A stretch of DNA of 12,793 nt from an uncultured Ruminococcus sp. GTDB lineage: Bacteria > Bacillota_A > Clostridia > Oscillospirales > Ruminococcaceae. Shown piece after piece: positions 4,525 through 11,908 of this stretch (positions within the stretch are counted from its first letter, which is position 1; each line of letters starts with the position of its first letter). Under the pieces are notes generated by a model. It had not been told where the DNA came from and made no database searches. It saw nothing but the letters and a program-made list of their open reading frames with translations. The position numbers and the translations under genes are program-made. Location: positions 1 to 12,793 of the forward strand of contig CALFMA010000514.1 in the NCBI GenBank assembly GCA_937880065.1, in the 5' to 3' direction.

Positions 4525-6795
4525 TTAAATAGTTTCAACAATCATTTTCCTCATTTTAATCATATCAAAAACATCAATTTTTCCGTCATTGCACAAATCC
4601 CCTGCCTGCCAATCTGTTAGTGTTCCTGCACCAAGTAGAAATTTTTCAAGCATTACAAGGTCAGCTATGGTAAATTGGCTGTCTGCATTTACATCGCCTT
4701 TGATAAAATTTGATTTTAGACGGATATTATTTTCTTTCGCATATTCAACCGCTGTACCGTTGGCGGAATCAATTGAAAATCCGCTTTTTATGCCATAGCC
4801 ATTGTTATAGCTATAACCAATTGAACGAGTATCAAATATCGTATTTTCGCCGTTTACAGTAATTGTATTCAATGAATCGCAATTCAGAAAAGCATACTCC
4901 CCTACGCTTGTGCAAGCTTTTGGAATTGTAATCTCTGTTATAGATTTACAGCCGCTGAACGCTCTTTGTTCGATAACTGCAAGATTTTCAGGTAGATTTA
5001 TACCTTTCAGCTTCGGACAATTAAAAAATGCATACTGTTCAATCGAATACAATGATTTCGGCATATTTACAGTTTCAAGTGCTGTACAATGAGCAAAAGC
5101 AAATCGGCTGATATGGGTAACTGTATCGGGAATTGTAACCGATTTCAGATTATAGCAATTCTCAAAGGCATACCAATCAATTACTGTAACTGGCAAGCCC
5201 TCTATTTTATCGGGAATAACAAGGCTTTCCACGGTATTGTCAAAGCCAGTTATTCTGATACTATTTCCTGATACGGTATATTCAATATGGTCAAGGTCTG
5301 TAAACTCCCAGTTCACAGACTTTTCTGCATTGTTTGAATTTTCATCTGCAAGGTTATTTGTATTATCGGGAGTTACCTTATAACTGCTTTTTTGCGAAAT
5401 ATTTCCGCATACGTCAATACACTCAAATTCATACACAGCAGATTCACCATTGAGGTCAAATTCGTAATCAATCCATTGATTTTGCGTTGTATTAGAGCCT
5501 GAGCCGCCTGTTTTTACTCCTGCTACAAGGTAATCATAAAGCTTTCCGTTTTTATAGATATTAGTCTGTGCAACTGCTGTATTATCTGCCATTCCGTAAA
5601 TTGAAAATTTCAGATGTGGTGCATTTTCAGCTGTTACAATCTCTGTTTTCACAGCTGTTGGAGGAGTTGGAGGTTCTTTTTCAATGTCCCCTGTTTCAAG
5701 ATAATGCATGAAATTCTCGTGAAATTCGGGCATAGCGTTATATGGCGAATAGTGATGCGGATAGGCAAAACAGAACAAGGAATCCACGTAGGGACGAGCA
5801 ATTTCAAGGCTTTCTGTAAAATCATCTACAGTCTGTGTGCCTACGTATGACACACCGTGCGGATTTGTCATTCTTGTGGCATCGGGAGAAATAAACTGCT
5901 CTGCATTTGTGCCGAGAAGAAGCTTTGTTCCTCGGATTTCATTTGAACGGTCAACGGCATTTCTGTATGCCTTTATCCATTCTTCAAGGTGTGAGTTATT
6001 GCATCCGCCTGCTCCGCAGCTGTCCTGTGGGCATATCATATCGCCGTCACGGAATGGAATACGGCTCAGAACTTCTGTATAGTATTCTGTAAATCTATCG
6101 GAATTTATACTTGCATAGCCATATCCGAATATATTTACATAAGGGCTGAAAAGCAACGGCATATCTGGATTAAGCTTATTGCAGTTGTCGATGACCATTG
6201 TGAACATCTCGTCAAGTCCCTCTGCATATGCGTCAATTCCTGTATCTGTGTCCATATATATGGTGTTGTACAGCTCTGTAACAAAGTAAAAGCCGTAATA
6301 TGTATCAGGGTAACGAGATTTATATTTGTTGTAAAGCTCCGTTGTGATTTCGTTGCATTTATGCATATATTCCCTGTTGGCGGCTCTGCCCTCTGCGGAG
6401 GCAATATCGCTGTTCCATGCAGTATCAAGTCCCATGCCAAGATACAGCTTTATATCGTATTTATCGCAGTAATAAAACAGCTTTTCAAGGGCATCGTAGG
6501 CAAAATAATCCCTGAGATAGTCAATCTCCGAGGGATAATAAACAGTCCATGTGCCATCTGCGTTATGATTTGCAACATCGCCCATAATCAGATATTCTAT
6601 GCCTATTTCTTTCATTATCTGCATTTCGGCATCCCAGCGTTCATCGTCATATGTGGCATACAGCCACGGCTGTATAAATGTACCGTTAACTTGCGTTATA
6701 TGTTCCTCTGTCGCTGTTGTGGGTATTGCAGATGTACTGCATACAGCAAGGCAGATTGCCGCTGTTATTGCGGATATTAGCTTTTTCAGAAGCAT
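4525..6795 (-). CDS. Secreted DUF4434-like glycosidase candidate with LRR_5 repeats and type I dockerin
   Basis: A 756-residue modular extracellular protein. Residues 1-28 are a signal peptide. About 35-370 resemble DUF4434, a TIM-barrel domain related to glycoside hydrolases; it opens with GTFIQPWLYATYDDERW and has aromatic strand ends. Glu174 (FYFVTELYN) and Glu299 (LLLGTNAEQF) sit where clan-A-type acid/base and nucleophile residues would, which is inference only. About 380-475 look like an Ig-like or FN3-like beta sandwich after a PPTPPT linker. About 500-690 are BspA-type leucine-rich repeats, with recurrent AFxxCxxLxxVxIPxxV. Residues 699-753 are a type I dockerin with two calcium loops (GDVNADSQFTIADLVMLEK and DLCNDGKIDVFDMIKMRK), which would plug it into a cohesin scaffold. 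Start: AAGGAG 10 bases upstream. Only 48 bases separate it from the gene upstream on the same strand, and I see no clear promoter between them, so co-transcription is possible. Substrate unknown. Confidence 0.92.
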   Translation of the reverse strand: MLLKKLISAITAAICLAVCSTSAIPTTATEEHITQVNGTFIQPWLYATYDDERWDAEMQIMKEIGIEYLIMGDVANHNADGTWTVYYPSEIDYLRDYFAYDALEKLFYYCDKYDIKLYLGMGLDTAWNSDIASAEGRAANREYMHKCNEITTELYNKYKSRYPDTYYGFYFVTELYNTIYMDTDTGIDAYAEGLDEMFTMVIDNCNKLNPDMPLLFSPYVNIFGYGYASINSDRFTEYYTEVLSRIPFRDGDMICPQDSCGAGGCNNSHLEEWIKAYRNAVDRSNEIRGTKLLLGTNAEQFISPDATRMTNPHGVSYVGTQTVDDFTESLEIARPYVDSLFCFAYPHHYSPYNAMPEFHENFMHYLETGDIEKEPPTPPTAVKTEIVTAENAPHLKFSIYGMADNTAVAQTNIYKNGKLYDYLVAGVKTGGSGSNTTQNQWIDYEFDLNGESAVYEFECIDVCGNISQKSSYKVTPDNTNNLADENSNNAEKSVNWEFTDLDHIEYTVSGNSIRITGFDNTVESLVIPDKIEGLPVTVIDWYAFENCYNLKSVTIPDTVTHISRFAFAHCTALETVNMPKSLYSIEQYAFFNCPKLKGINLPENLAVIEQRAFSGCKSITEITIPKACTSVGEYAFLNCDSLNTITVNGENTIFDTRSIGYSYNNGYGIKSGFSIDSANGTAVEYAKENNIRLKSNFIKGDVNADSQFTIADLVMLEKFLLGAGTLTDWQAGDLCNDGKIDVFDMIKMRKMIVETI

Positions 6796-6843
6796 TTTTG
6801 TTCTACTCCTTTCGCTGTTGGTGAATAAAGGTATAAATCGAAA

Positions 6844-7179
6844 TTAGCACAAATAAAATTCGGGATATAAATTATAGCGCGAATATTTATCTCTCATTTG
6901 ATTGATATATTCAATAATCTCATTTAAAGATTTGTCTTGTATATCTGTCTTATAAAAGTGAGTTTCAGCCCACATATATCCGTGATTTAATGTATCTTTA
7001 TATCCGCCCATTCCTATTTGCTGCTCATTTATCCGACAATACTCATACCAAATAATCATTTCAATACGACCATTATTAAGATAAAGCTTATGAAGAAATT
7101 CTTCCCAATCTCGAAATATCAGGGTGTTTGATTTTAAAACTTTGTGTTCCTGAATATATTTTTTAATCTCATCATTCAT
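6844..7179 (-). CDS. Unrecognised 111-residue protein
   Basis: No family recognised. It is a small soluble protein without signal or membrane segment, rich in Tyr, Trp and charged residues (RDWEEFLHKLY, MIIWYEYCRINEQQ, GYMWAETHFY), with a likely C-terminal helix SLNEIIEYINQMRDKYSRY. This style is common among small immunity-type and phage-related proteins, but that is only an impression. AAGGAG stands 7 bases before the ATG. It lies 51 bases downstream of the 7231-7728 gene and 48 upstream of the dockerin enzyme, all on one strand, so it may be the middle gene of a three-gene transcript from the promoter at 7766-7794. Confidence 0.75.
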   Translation of the reverse strand: MNDEIKKYIQEHKVLKSNTLIFRDWEEFLHKLYLNNGRIEMIIWYEYCRINEQQIGMGGYKDTLNHGYMWAETHFYKTDIQDKSLNEIIEYINQMRDKYSRYNLYPEFYLC

Positions 7180-7230
7180 TAAATCACTCCTTCAAATTAT
7201 CGCTTCATAAGATGAATGGAAAACACATCA

Positions 7231-7728
7231 TCAAAAATCGTCTAAATTCGTAAAAAAGCTGATATCTTCTGCAAATATAACCAACCATTGATCATTTCCA
7301 AGACGAAGTTTATGCCCGATATAATTGAAAAACTCTTTGCGACTTATCAATCCGTTATAATAATCTAAATGTGCAGGAATGTATATAATAGGTATTTCAT
7401 CACACTTCAGATATTCTTTACTTTTGGGATTATTAGTCGGTAACACATAACTGCAAGTCAAAGCTCCGCACTTAGTGCTGTTATATTCAAAGCTTATGTA
7501 ATAATTATATTTACCCGGAATATATCTTCCATAGGTATGATTTTCAATAAAGTAAGATATTTTGGCATTTGTTTTTACTCCATATTTCATAAATATCTCT
7601 GTCATGAGCTTTTTTTCTTTTTTGTTATCAATGTATGATTTTAAAAATATGAAAATAACAAACGAAATACAAAATAAAAGTCCGCTAATTAATAAAATAA
7701 ATTCCATAGAACACCCCCTCATTTTCAA
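7231..7728 (-). CDS. Single-pass membrane protein, DUF3592-like in layout
   Basis: A 165-residue protein with a hydrophobic helix at about residues 9-30 followed by the basic stretch KKEKK, and a predicted beta-rich part with NAKISYFIENHTYGRY, KYNYYISFEYNS and IPIIYIPAHLDYYN. That layout, a membrane helix followed by strands ending in a 'value passed as Y-x-P' turn, recalls DUF3592-type proteins; the match is weak and no function is assigned. Two starts are possible: ATG 7728 with AGGAA 8 bases upstream, or ATG 7707 (begins MEFILLISG) with GGGGGTG 4 bases upstream, which gives a more typical N-terminus. The promoter at 7766-7794 predicts a transcript starting near 7759, so both are in the message. 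First gene of the leftward cluster. Confidence 0.75.
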   Translation of the reverse strand: MKMRGCSMEFILLISGLLFCISFVIFIFLKSYIDNKKEKKLMTEIFMKYGVKTNAKISYFIENHTYGRYIPGKYNYYISFEYNSTKCGALTCSYVLPTNNPKSKEYLKCDEIPIIYIPAHLDYYNGLISRKEFFNYIGHKLRLGNDQWLVIFAEDISFFTNLDDF

Positions 7729-7765
7729 ATTCCTATTTAGTTTATCGTTCTGTCCACTTTGTTTT

Positions 7766-7794
7766 ATTATACCACATCACACCGCTATTTTCAA
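7766..7794 (-). promoter_or_regulatory. Sigma-70-type promoter of the 7231-7728 gene
   Basis: On the minus strand, -35 TTGAAA (7789-7794), a 17-base spacer containing GCGGTG, and -10 TATAAT (7766-7771) preceded by TGG, giving an extended -10. It is a near-copy of the promoter at 2538-2566. Confidence 0.85.
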
Positions 7795-7803
7795 TAATAA
7801 ATA

Positions 7804-8298
7804 TTGAACATTTCAAGTATTATTATTTTGAGGGCATCTCTAAAAACCCCTAAATTTCAGAGTGTTGCAGATATAAGAACCAATGGTGACAATCATACAA
7901 AGTGGACGGGCTATATAGCACACTCGGAAAGTGATCTGCTTGATATAATCCAAGAAAACGAAGATGTTTCAGCAGATGAGATTTCATTAGAAGATATAGA
8001 TGACAATGCTTTCAATGATAAGTCGCTTGTTATCATTTATGGTATCTGTACTGCCGGAAACAGCTATTCCATTATTGATGATATTTCCATAAATGGCACG
8101 GATATTGATGTTTCTACTGTATCAAAAAAGCCTGAAATAGCAACACCTGATATGATGTACAGAAGATATATTTATATTATAGACAAAAATGCAGTAACAA
8201 ATATCAGCGGGTTCACATTTAATGACACATATTCATTTTATCAGAATGATGAAGAATCTGATGTAGTAAACTGGTTTAAGGACTGGTGTCGTTCATAA
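7804..8298 (+). pseudogene. 5'-truncated gene of unknown function
   Basis: An open frame of 164 codons begins at TTG with no ribosome binding site and no promoter, directly behind the divergent promoter at 7766-7794. This looks like a gene whose front was lost. From about 7855 the translation is protein-like and acidic (QSVADIRTNGDNHTKW, then a DE-rich stretch), with strands LVIIYGICTAGNSYSIID and YIYIIDKNAV and a natural-looking end WFKDWCRS. The family is not recognised. The extracellular-looking composition (Asn, Asp, Ser, Tyr) would fit the distal part of a lipoprotein. The junction probably lies between 7800 and 7860. It may be an intact small gene with an unusual start. Confidence 0.55.
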
Positions 8299-8366
8299 TT
8301 CTTTACAGCTCAATCCTGTGGAAAACATAATGCAGTTTTTGCAAACTCCTAATCAGCATTTCTGAA

Positions 8367-8403
8367 ATAGATCCTCTGTTGGATACATTCTCCAACAGAG
8401 GAT
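8367..8403 (-). terminator. Strong hairpin, probable terminator of the HTH gene
   Basis: A perfect 13-bp stem, ATCCTCTGTTGGA (8371-8383) with TCCAACAGAGGAT (8391-8403), has a 7-base loop. It starts 20 bases past the stop of the minus-strand HTH gene. The U-run is weak on both strands (CTATTT on the minus, TTGCTAT on the plus), so it may work in both directions or as an RNA-stabilising hairpin. Confidence 0.6.
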
Positions 8404-8423
8404 TTGCTATATTACGATTAGTT

Positions 8424-8606
8424 TCATTTACGGCTGATAGATTTCTGAACATAATCCTCAACAGCTTTTCTTGGGATTTTCCAGGTTTTACCGATTTTAA
8501 AGGATTGTATATCACCGTTTCTGAGTAAGGTATATAAGGTACTTTTACCAATATCCAGATATGCCATTACTTCTTCAAATTTCATAATGCTGTTATCATT
8601 TGTCAT
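8424..8606 (-). CDS. Excisionase-family HTH DNA-binding protein
   Basis: A 60-residue protein with the helix-turn-helix and wing of the HTH_17/excisionase family. FEEVMAYLDIGKSTLYTLLRNGDI forms the two helices, and FKIGKTWKIPRKAVEDYV forms the wing and the closing helix. Such proteins bend DNA at attachment sites to direct excision, or act as small regulators of mobile elements. The start at 8606 has GGAGG 8 bases upstream; a TTG start at 8621 would lie within that ribosome binding site and is rejected. No integrase is adjacent, which is unusual for a true excisionase, so a regulatory or replication-accessory role beside the primase-helicase is as likely. The palindromes at 8681-8758 are close upstream and could be its targets or regulatory sites. 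Confidence 0.88.
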   Translation of the reverse strand: MTNDNSIMKFEEVMAYLDIGKSTLYTLLRNGDIQSFKIGKTWKIPRKAVEDYVQKSISRK

Positions 8607-8680
8607 AATCGATTCCTCCAATCTTTCATTTAATATATTGTTATATATTTTATTATTTAAAATTAGCTATTGATGCAAAG

Positions 8681-8758
8681 TGGAGGAACCGGTTCCTCCA
8701 CACCTCCTTGAGGGGCATGCCCCTCGCATTTTGCTCTGCCTGCGGTCTCGCAAAATGC
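8681..8758. repeat. Three consecutive palindromes between the HTH and primase-helicase genes
   Basis: In 78 bases there are three palindromic units: a perfect 20-bp palindrome of TGGAGGAACC arms with no loop (8681-8700), a perfect 16-bp palindrome of GAGGGGCA arms (8710-8725), and GCATTTTGC/GCAAAATGC arms (8726-8734, 8750-8758) around a 15-base loop. The first contains a GGAGG-like core, and GGAGG recurs in the spacer on the minus strand. The stretch is far more GC-rich than the flanks. Possible roles are a protein-binding operator, an origin or transfer site, or strong RNA hairpins downstream of the primase-helicase gene. No gene is visible in 8622-8981. Confidence 0.8.
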
Positions 8759-8830
8759 ACACCCCGGAGCAGGAATGGCATTAATAAATATTTTACTGCG
8801 GCAAAATCAAATAAAAAGAATTTATTTTCC

Positions 8831-8977
8831 GATCACGAATTACTGGAAGGTTGTGTGTGATTCCTGAGTTTTGGTGAAAAATGCAAAAACCTTTATATAT
8901 TATAAAGCTTTTCGCAAAAATCACCATAGAATTTTCCTCATTCAACGTCACAGGATAGTTTCCAGCAATTCGTGATC
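8831..8977. repeat. Long inverted repeat with nested stem next to the primase-helicase stop
   Basis: GATCACGAATTACTGGAA (8831-8848) is repeated inverted at 8960-8977 with one mismatch. Inside, GGTGA (8873-8877) pairs with TCACC (8921-8925), and CTTTATA/TATAAAG (8891-8907) forms the innermost hairpin, so the whole segment can fold as a tapered cruciform. It ends 5 bases before the primase-helicase stop codon. It could be a structured 3' end of that mRNA, a replication site or an attachment-type site. Confidence 0.8.
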
Positions 8978-8981
8978 ATTT

Positions 8982-11465
8982 TTATATCACAACAGCCTGT
9001 TCTATGGGAAATCTTGCAAATACTTTTACAGTACAATTATGTCGTAGAAGTCTTGCTCTTCCTACAGCTTGTTCCAATAACGAACTCAATATCCACATCT
9101 GAATGGTTTGAAGGCGATGATCCATAAATGTATTGATATAGAACTCAAACCCGTTGTATTGCACCTTTATATTTTTCAAATTGCTTTCTTTGTAGTCTAT
9201 ACCCATAAGCATACCGTAAAGTCTGTATACTTTCTCATCTACATTTGGCAAACCTATAACTGATATATCTTTTCCCTCAAGACAGTTAAGACCTTCTATT
9301 CCTCCGAAGTGATATTCCGTATTAAATTCCTGTTCTATACATTTGAAGGTTATTATTTTGTTATTATCAGTGATATTATGTATTTCTTTCATAAGCTGTT
9401 CAGAATCCTTACCCGCTGTTAAAGCATATCTGCTGTATGAACTGTTGGTATATTGTTCTATTCTTCCCATATATTTTGCTGCCTTACAGATATATTCTTC
9501 TACATTCATATTAAACAGCCATTTATATATACATGCATTTGCCGTAGCTGACATTATAATAGCTGTATTGCTTGGAAATCTTCTTTGCTTGATATATGTA
9601 GTTGTCTCACCGTCGTTCATAAGAACCTTTGCTTGCAGTAAATCCAATATATTCGTATTTATATTTCCAAGTGACTTGATTACATCTGTATTGACTGATA
9701 ATCCTGCCGATGTGTCATACCTCTGATATCCTTCTGTAGCAAGGATTGAATTCATTCTTTCTCTTGTTTTTGTACTGAATATATTTTTATTAAGAGCATT
9801 TCGTATATCATTATTATCCACAATTACAGCAGAATAAACAGAACGCAGAATATCCTCATCTATTATTACTCTGTGGTTAGTCAGCAATTCTGCATTCCTG
9901 TTCATACACAAAAATCTCTCATGAGTCATTATTATATGACCGCTGTATTCAACTGACTCATCCAGACTGTTGAAAAACGCTTTAAGTTGCATACGGTCAG
10001 ATTCTTCACATTGATTGTTATCATATATATTGCGAAGTGTTTCCAATCCTATTTCTCCTGCACCAATGCTGTATATATGTTTAATGCATTGGGTCAATGA
10101 ATCAGAGAGGACAGGCAATTCAGGTACTATACGTATATTTTTCACTCCTATTTTTAATGCCTTTGCATATATCTCCCTTGCAAGATTGTGAGTTGGTACA
10201 GCTATAATAAAATTTTCCTCTGCATATTTAAGATAATTCAGATATATATTTGTCTTTCCAAGTCCAGTCTGTGCTTTTATCAGCTTCAAAACATTTTGTT
10301 GTGAATTAAGGGCAGCCTGGAAGTTTTCTGAAAGGCTTTCTTCCGCTTCTTCCAATGAACAATACTCCTTTTTCTCTATTGGCTTTATTCCGCAATATCC
10401 GGGAGCTACTGTCAATATCATATTCTTATAGTGCAGACAATCATTACAATGGGGACATTTATCACAGGATTGAGGTTTGTAGCCCATATCTATAATAGTA
10501 TTAAGTATCGGCTTCCAGCTTCTGTTATGATATGATTCTTTATCCCTATTCTTATCAGATTCAAGAATACGCATAAATTCAGCTTTCCCCTTATCCATAT
10601 TCACAAGATTTGTTGCTATATGGAATAATTCCCTGTAATAGTAATATTCCTTTCCATTAACAAAGTCGCTGTACAGCTTGCATTGCTTTTCAAGTTCAGT
10701 AAAATCAACTTTTGTAGTCTGTCTGCGTTCACGTTTCTCTTTCACTTCTATTTTATTGCATATAGTCGTTTTTGCAGTTGTTTTTATTACTGGTGAACCA
10801 TTTTCATTATAAGAAAAAACAGGCAATTTTCCGTTTGTTTCCACACAAAAACGCTTATCACCTTCATTATAGAACTTTGCAATTTCTCTTGTATAATGAG
10901 ATTCACCATATTTATCATACATATAGCTGTTAAATGCTATTATCAGACTCTGTATGCTTATTTCTCTTGGTTCATCTGCAAGATAATAAAGTCCTTTAGT
11001 ACTGCCAAAAAACATTCTTGCAAGGTCTCCGCAGCTTTTATCACATTCATTGAAAATACGCATAAACATTGCAGTTATTATTTTTGCTGTATCAGCGTTA
11101 GTTATTACCTTATCCATAGCAAAAACCAATCTGAATTTATCACTGTCAGGCTTCCATGAAGCTGTTCTATATGCAAAAAGCAAGGGCAGATTGTATTTTT
11201 CTGCCCTCATCTTCATATCAACAAAAGTTCCATTCTCATCTATATCAATTACAAATAACTGTTGTGCTGCAAAATTATCGCTTTTTCTTGTACCGTTATA
11301 AACCTTAGGATCAAAAACACATCCATTTTCTCCTACACGTTTAGCGATGAAATCATAAGATAGTCTATTAGCTGTAAGCTTTCTGCTTATCTCCCCTATC
11401 TCTTTGCCTGTTGGCTTTTCCTTGTATCTTTTACCATAAAATGATATGTCATATTCTTTAAACAT
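8982..11465 (-). CDS. Primase-helicase replication protein of a mobile element
   Basis: An 827-residue protein, likely the replication initiator of a plasmid or integrative element. The N-terminal part resembles primases of the archaeo-eukaryotic type used by phages and plasmids: FVIDID (71-76, Asp74 and Asp76 as metal ligands), DKFRLVFAMDK (109-119), and GDLARMFFGSTKG (146-158). A four-cysteine knuckle, CDKCPHCNDC (334-343), probably binds zinc. The C-terminal half is a superfamily 2-type helicase: Walker A AQTGLGKT (398-405), AVPTHNLARE (motif Ia, 422-431), DEDI at 536-539 (motif II), MSATAN (motif III, 638-643), and QAVGRARLLR (motif VI, 799-808, with the arginine finger). AAGGAGG lies about 11 bases before the ATG. 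The 440 bases upstream hold repeats and hairpins that would suit an origin. Fusion of primase and helicase in one chain fits self-sufficient replication. Confidence 0.88.
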   Translation of the reverse strand: MFKEYDISFYGKRYKEKPTGKEIGEISRKLTANRLSYDFIAKRVGENGCVFDPKVYNGTRKSDNFAAQQLFVIDIDENGTFVDMKMRAEKYNLPLLFAYRTASWKPDSDKFRLVFAMDKVITNADTAKIITAMFMRIFNECDKSCGDLARMFFGSTKGLYYLADEPREISIQSLIIAFNSYMYDKYGESHYTREIAKFYNEGDKRFCVETNGKLPVFSYNENGSPVIKTTAKTTICNKIEVKEKRERRQTTKVDFTELEKQCKLYSDFVNGKEYYYYRELFHIATNLVNMDKGKAEFMRILESDKNRDKESYHNRSWKPILNTIIDMGYKPQSCDKCPHCNDCLHYKNMILTVAPGYCGIKPIEKKEYCSLEEAEESLSENFQAALNSQQNVLKLIKAQTGLGKTNIYLNYLKYAEENFIIAVPTHNLAREIYAKALKIGVKNIRIVPELPVLSDSLTQCIKHIYSIGAGEIGLETLRNIYDNNQCEESDRMQLKAFFNSLDESVEYSGHIIMTHERFLCMNRNAELLTNHRVIIDEDILRSVYSAVIVDNNDIRNALNKNIFSTKTRERMNSILATEGYQRYDTSAGLSVNTDVIKSLGNINTNILDLLQAKVLMNDGETTTYIKQRRFPSNTAIIMSATANACIYKWLFNMNVEEYICKAAKYMGRIEQYTNSSYSRYALTAGKDSEQLMKEIHNITDNNKIITFKCIEQEFNTEYHFGGIEGLNCLEGKDISVIGLPNVDEKVYRLYGMLMGIDYKESNLKNIKVQYNGFEFYINTFMDHRLQTIQMWILSSLLEQAVGRARLLRHNCTVKVFARFPIEQAVVI

Positions 11466-11908
11466 ATAAATCTATTCCTCCTTTGAATCGATTTATATAA
11501 TAGTTTAAAGTACAATTTAACATAATAAAATACAACATATATATAACAGCTTAGCAGATAACGCTTGAAATCTGCCGATAATTCAAGATAACGACAACAA
11601 GATAGCGACAGAAAATTATTTTTGAGATTTGATTTTTGCAGATACGCTGAATACGAGGAGAAATACTTTGAACAGTAAGGGCATCGTATTCAGCAGACAT
11701 TCGGTTACACTGTGTATTTTCCGAATGTTCTTCCCTTGTATCAGCCCTATCTTTCTCTAAGATACCACAGGGTGCAGTGCCCTGTGGGGAATTATTTTGG
11801 TAAAGTCCCCTTCTTCAGTTATATATAATTATAGTGCTATGGTATGCACTATCGTGTGCAACGATAGGAACATAGGAACATAACAAACTGAGAAAGGAGC
11901 GAACGAAA
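11466..11908. other. Intergenic region with repeats and hairpins, candidate origin or transfer site
   Basis: A 443-bp divergent gap between the primase-helicase and the DUF960 gene. From left to right it holds an AT-rich stretch (11490-11545), a tandem 14-bp repeat (11584-11611), an 11-bp inverted repeat GCTGAATACGA (11646-11656, 11684-11694), an 8-bp inverted repeat ACATTCGG (11697-11704, 11721-11728), a GC-rich hairpin CCACAGGG/CCCTGTGG (11765-11787), and CTATCGT/ACGATAG (11849-11867) followed by the short direct repeat AGGAACAT. TATAAT at 11824 could be a -10 box for DUF960, but no good -35 is seen. No convincing gene was found here. Confidence 0.6.
11584..11611. repeat. Tandem 14-bp iteron-like repeat
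   Basis: CAAGATAACGACAA is followed at once by CAAGATAGCGACAG, differing at two positions. A partial third copy, CAGATAACG, lies at 11555-11563, 29 bases before the first. Short direct repeats close upstream of a replication protein gene are typical initiator-binding iterons, but two and a half copies is a low number. Confidence 0.55.

Noticed and set aside
5837..6847. Plus-strand open frames inside the dockerin enzyme gene
   Set aside because: They lie antisense to a well-supported gene with clear domains and lack start signals.
8303..8551. 82-codon minus-strand frame overlapping the HTH gene
   Set aside because: It overlaps the excisionase-type gene in another frame, reads through the hairpin at 8371-8403, and has no ribosome binding site.
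8681..8977. CRISPR array
   Set aside because: The repeats here are inverted and differ from each other; there are no evenly spaced direct repeats.
11551..11700. 49-residue minus-strand ORF in the intergenic region, with an open frame extending further upstream
   Set aside because: No ribosome binding site, and it lies across inverted repeats; better explained as a structured non-coding region.
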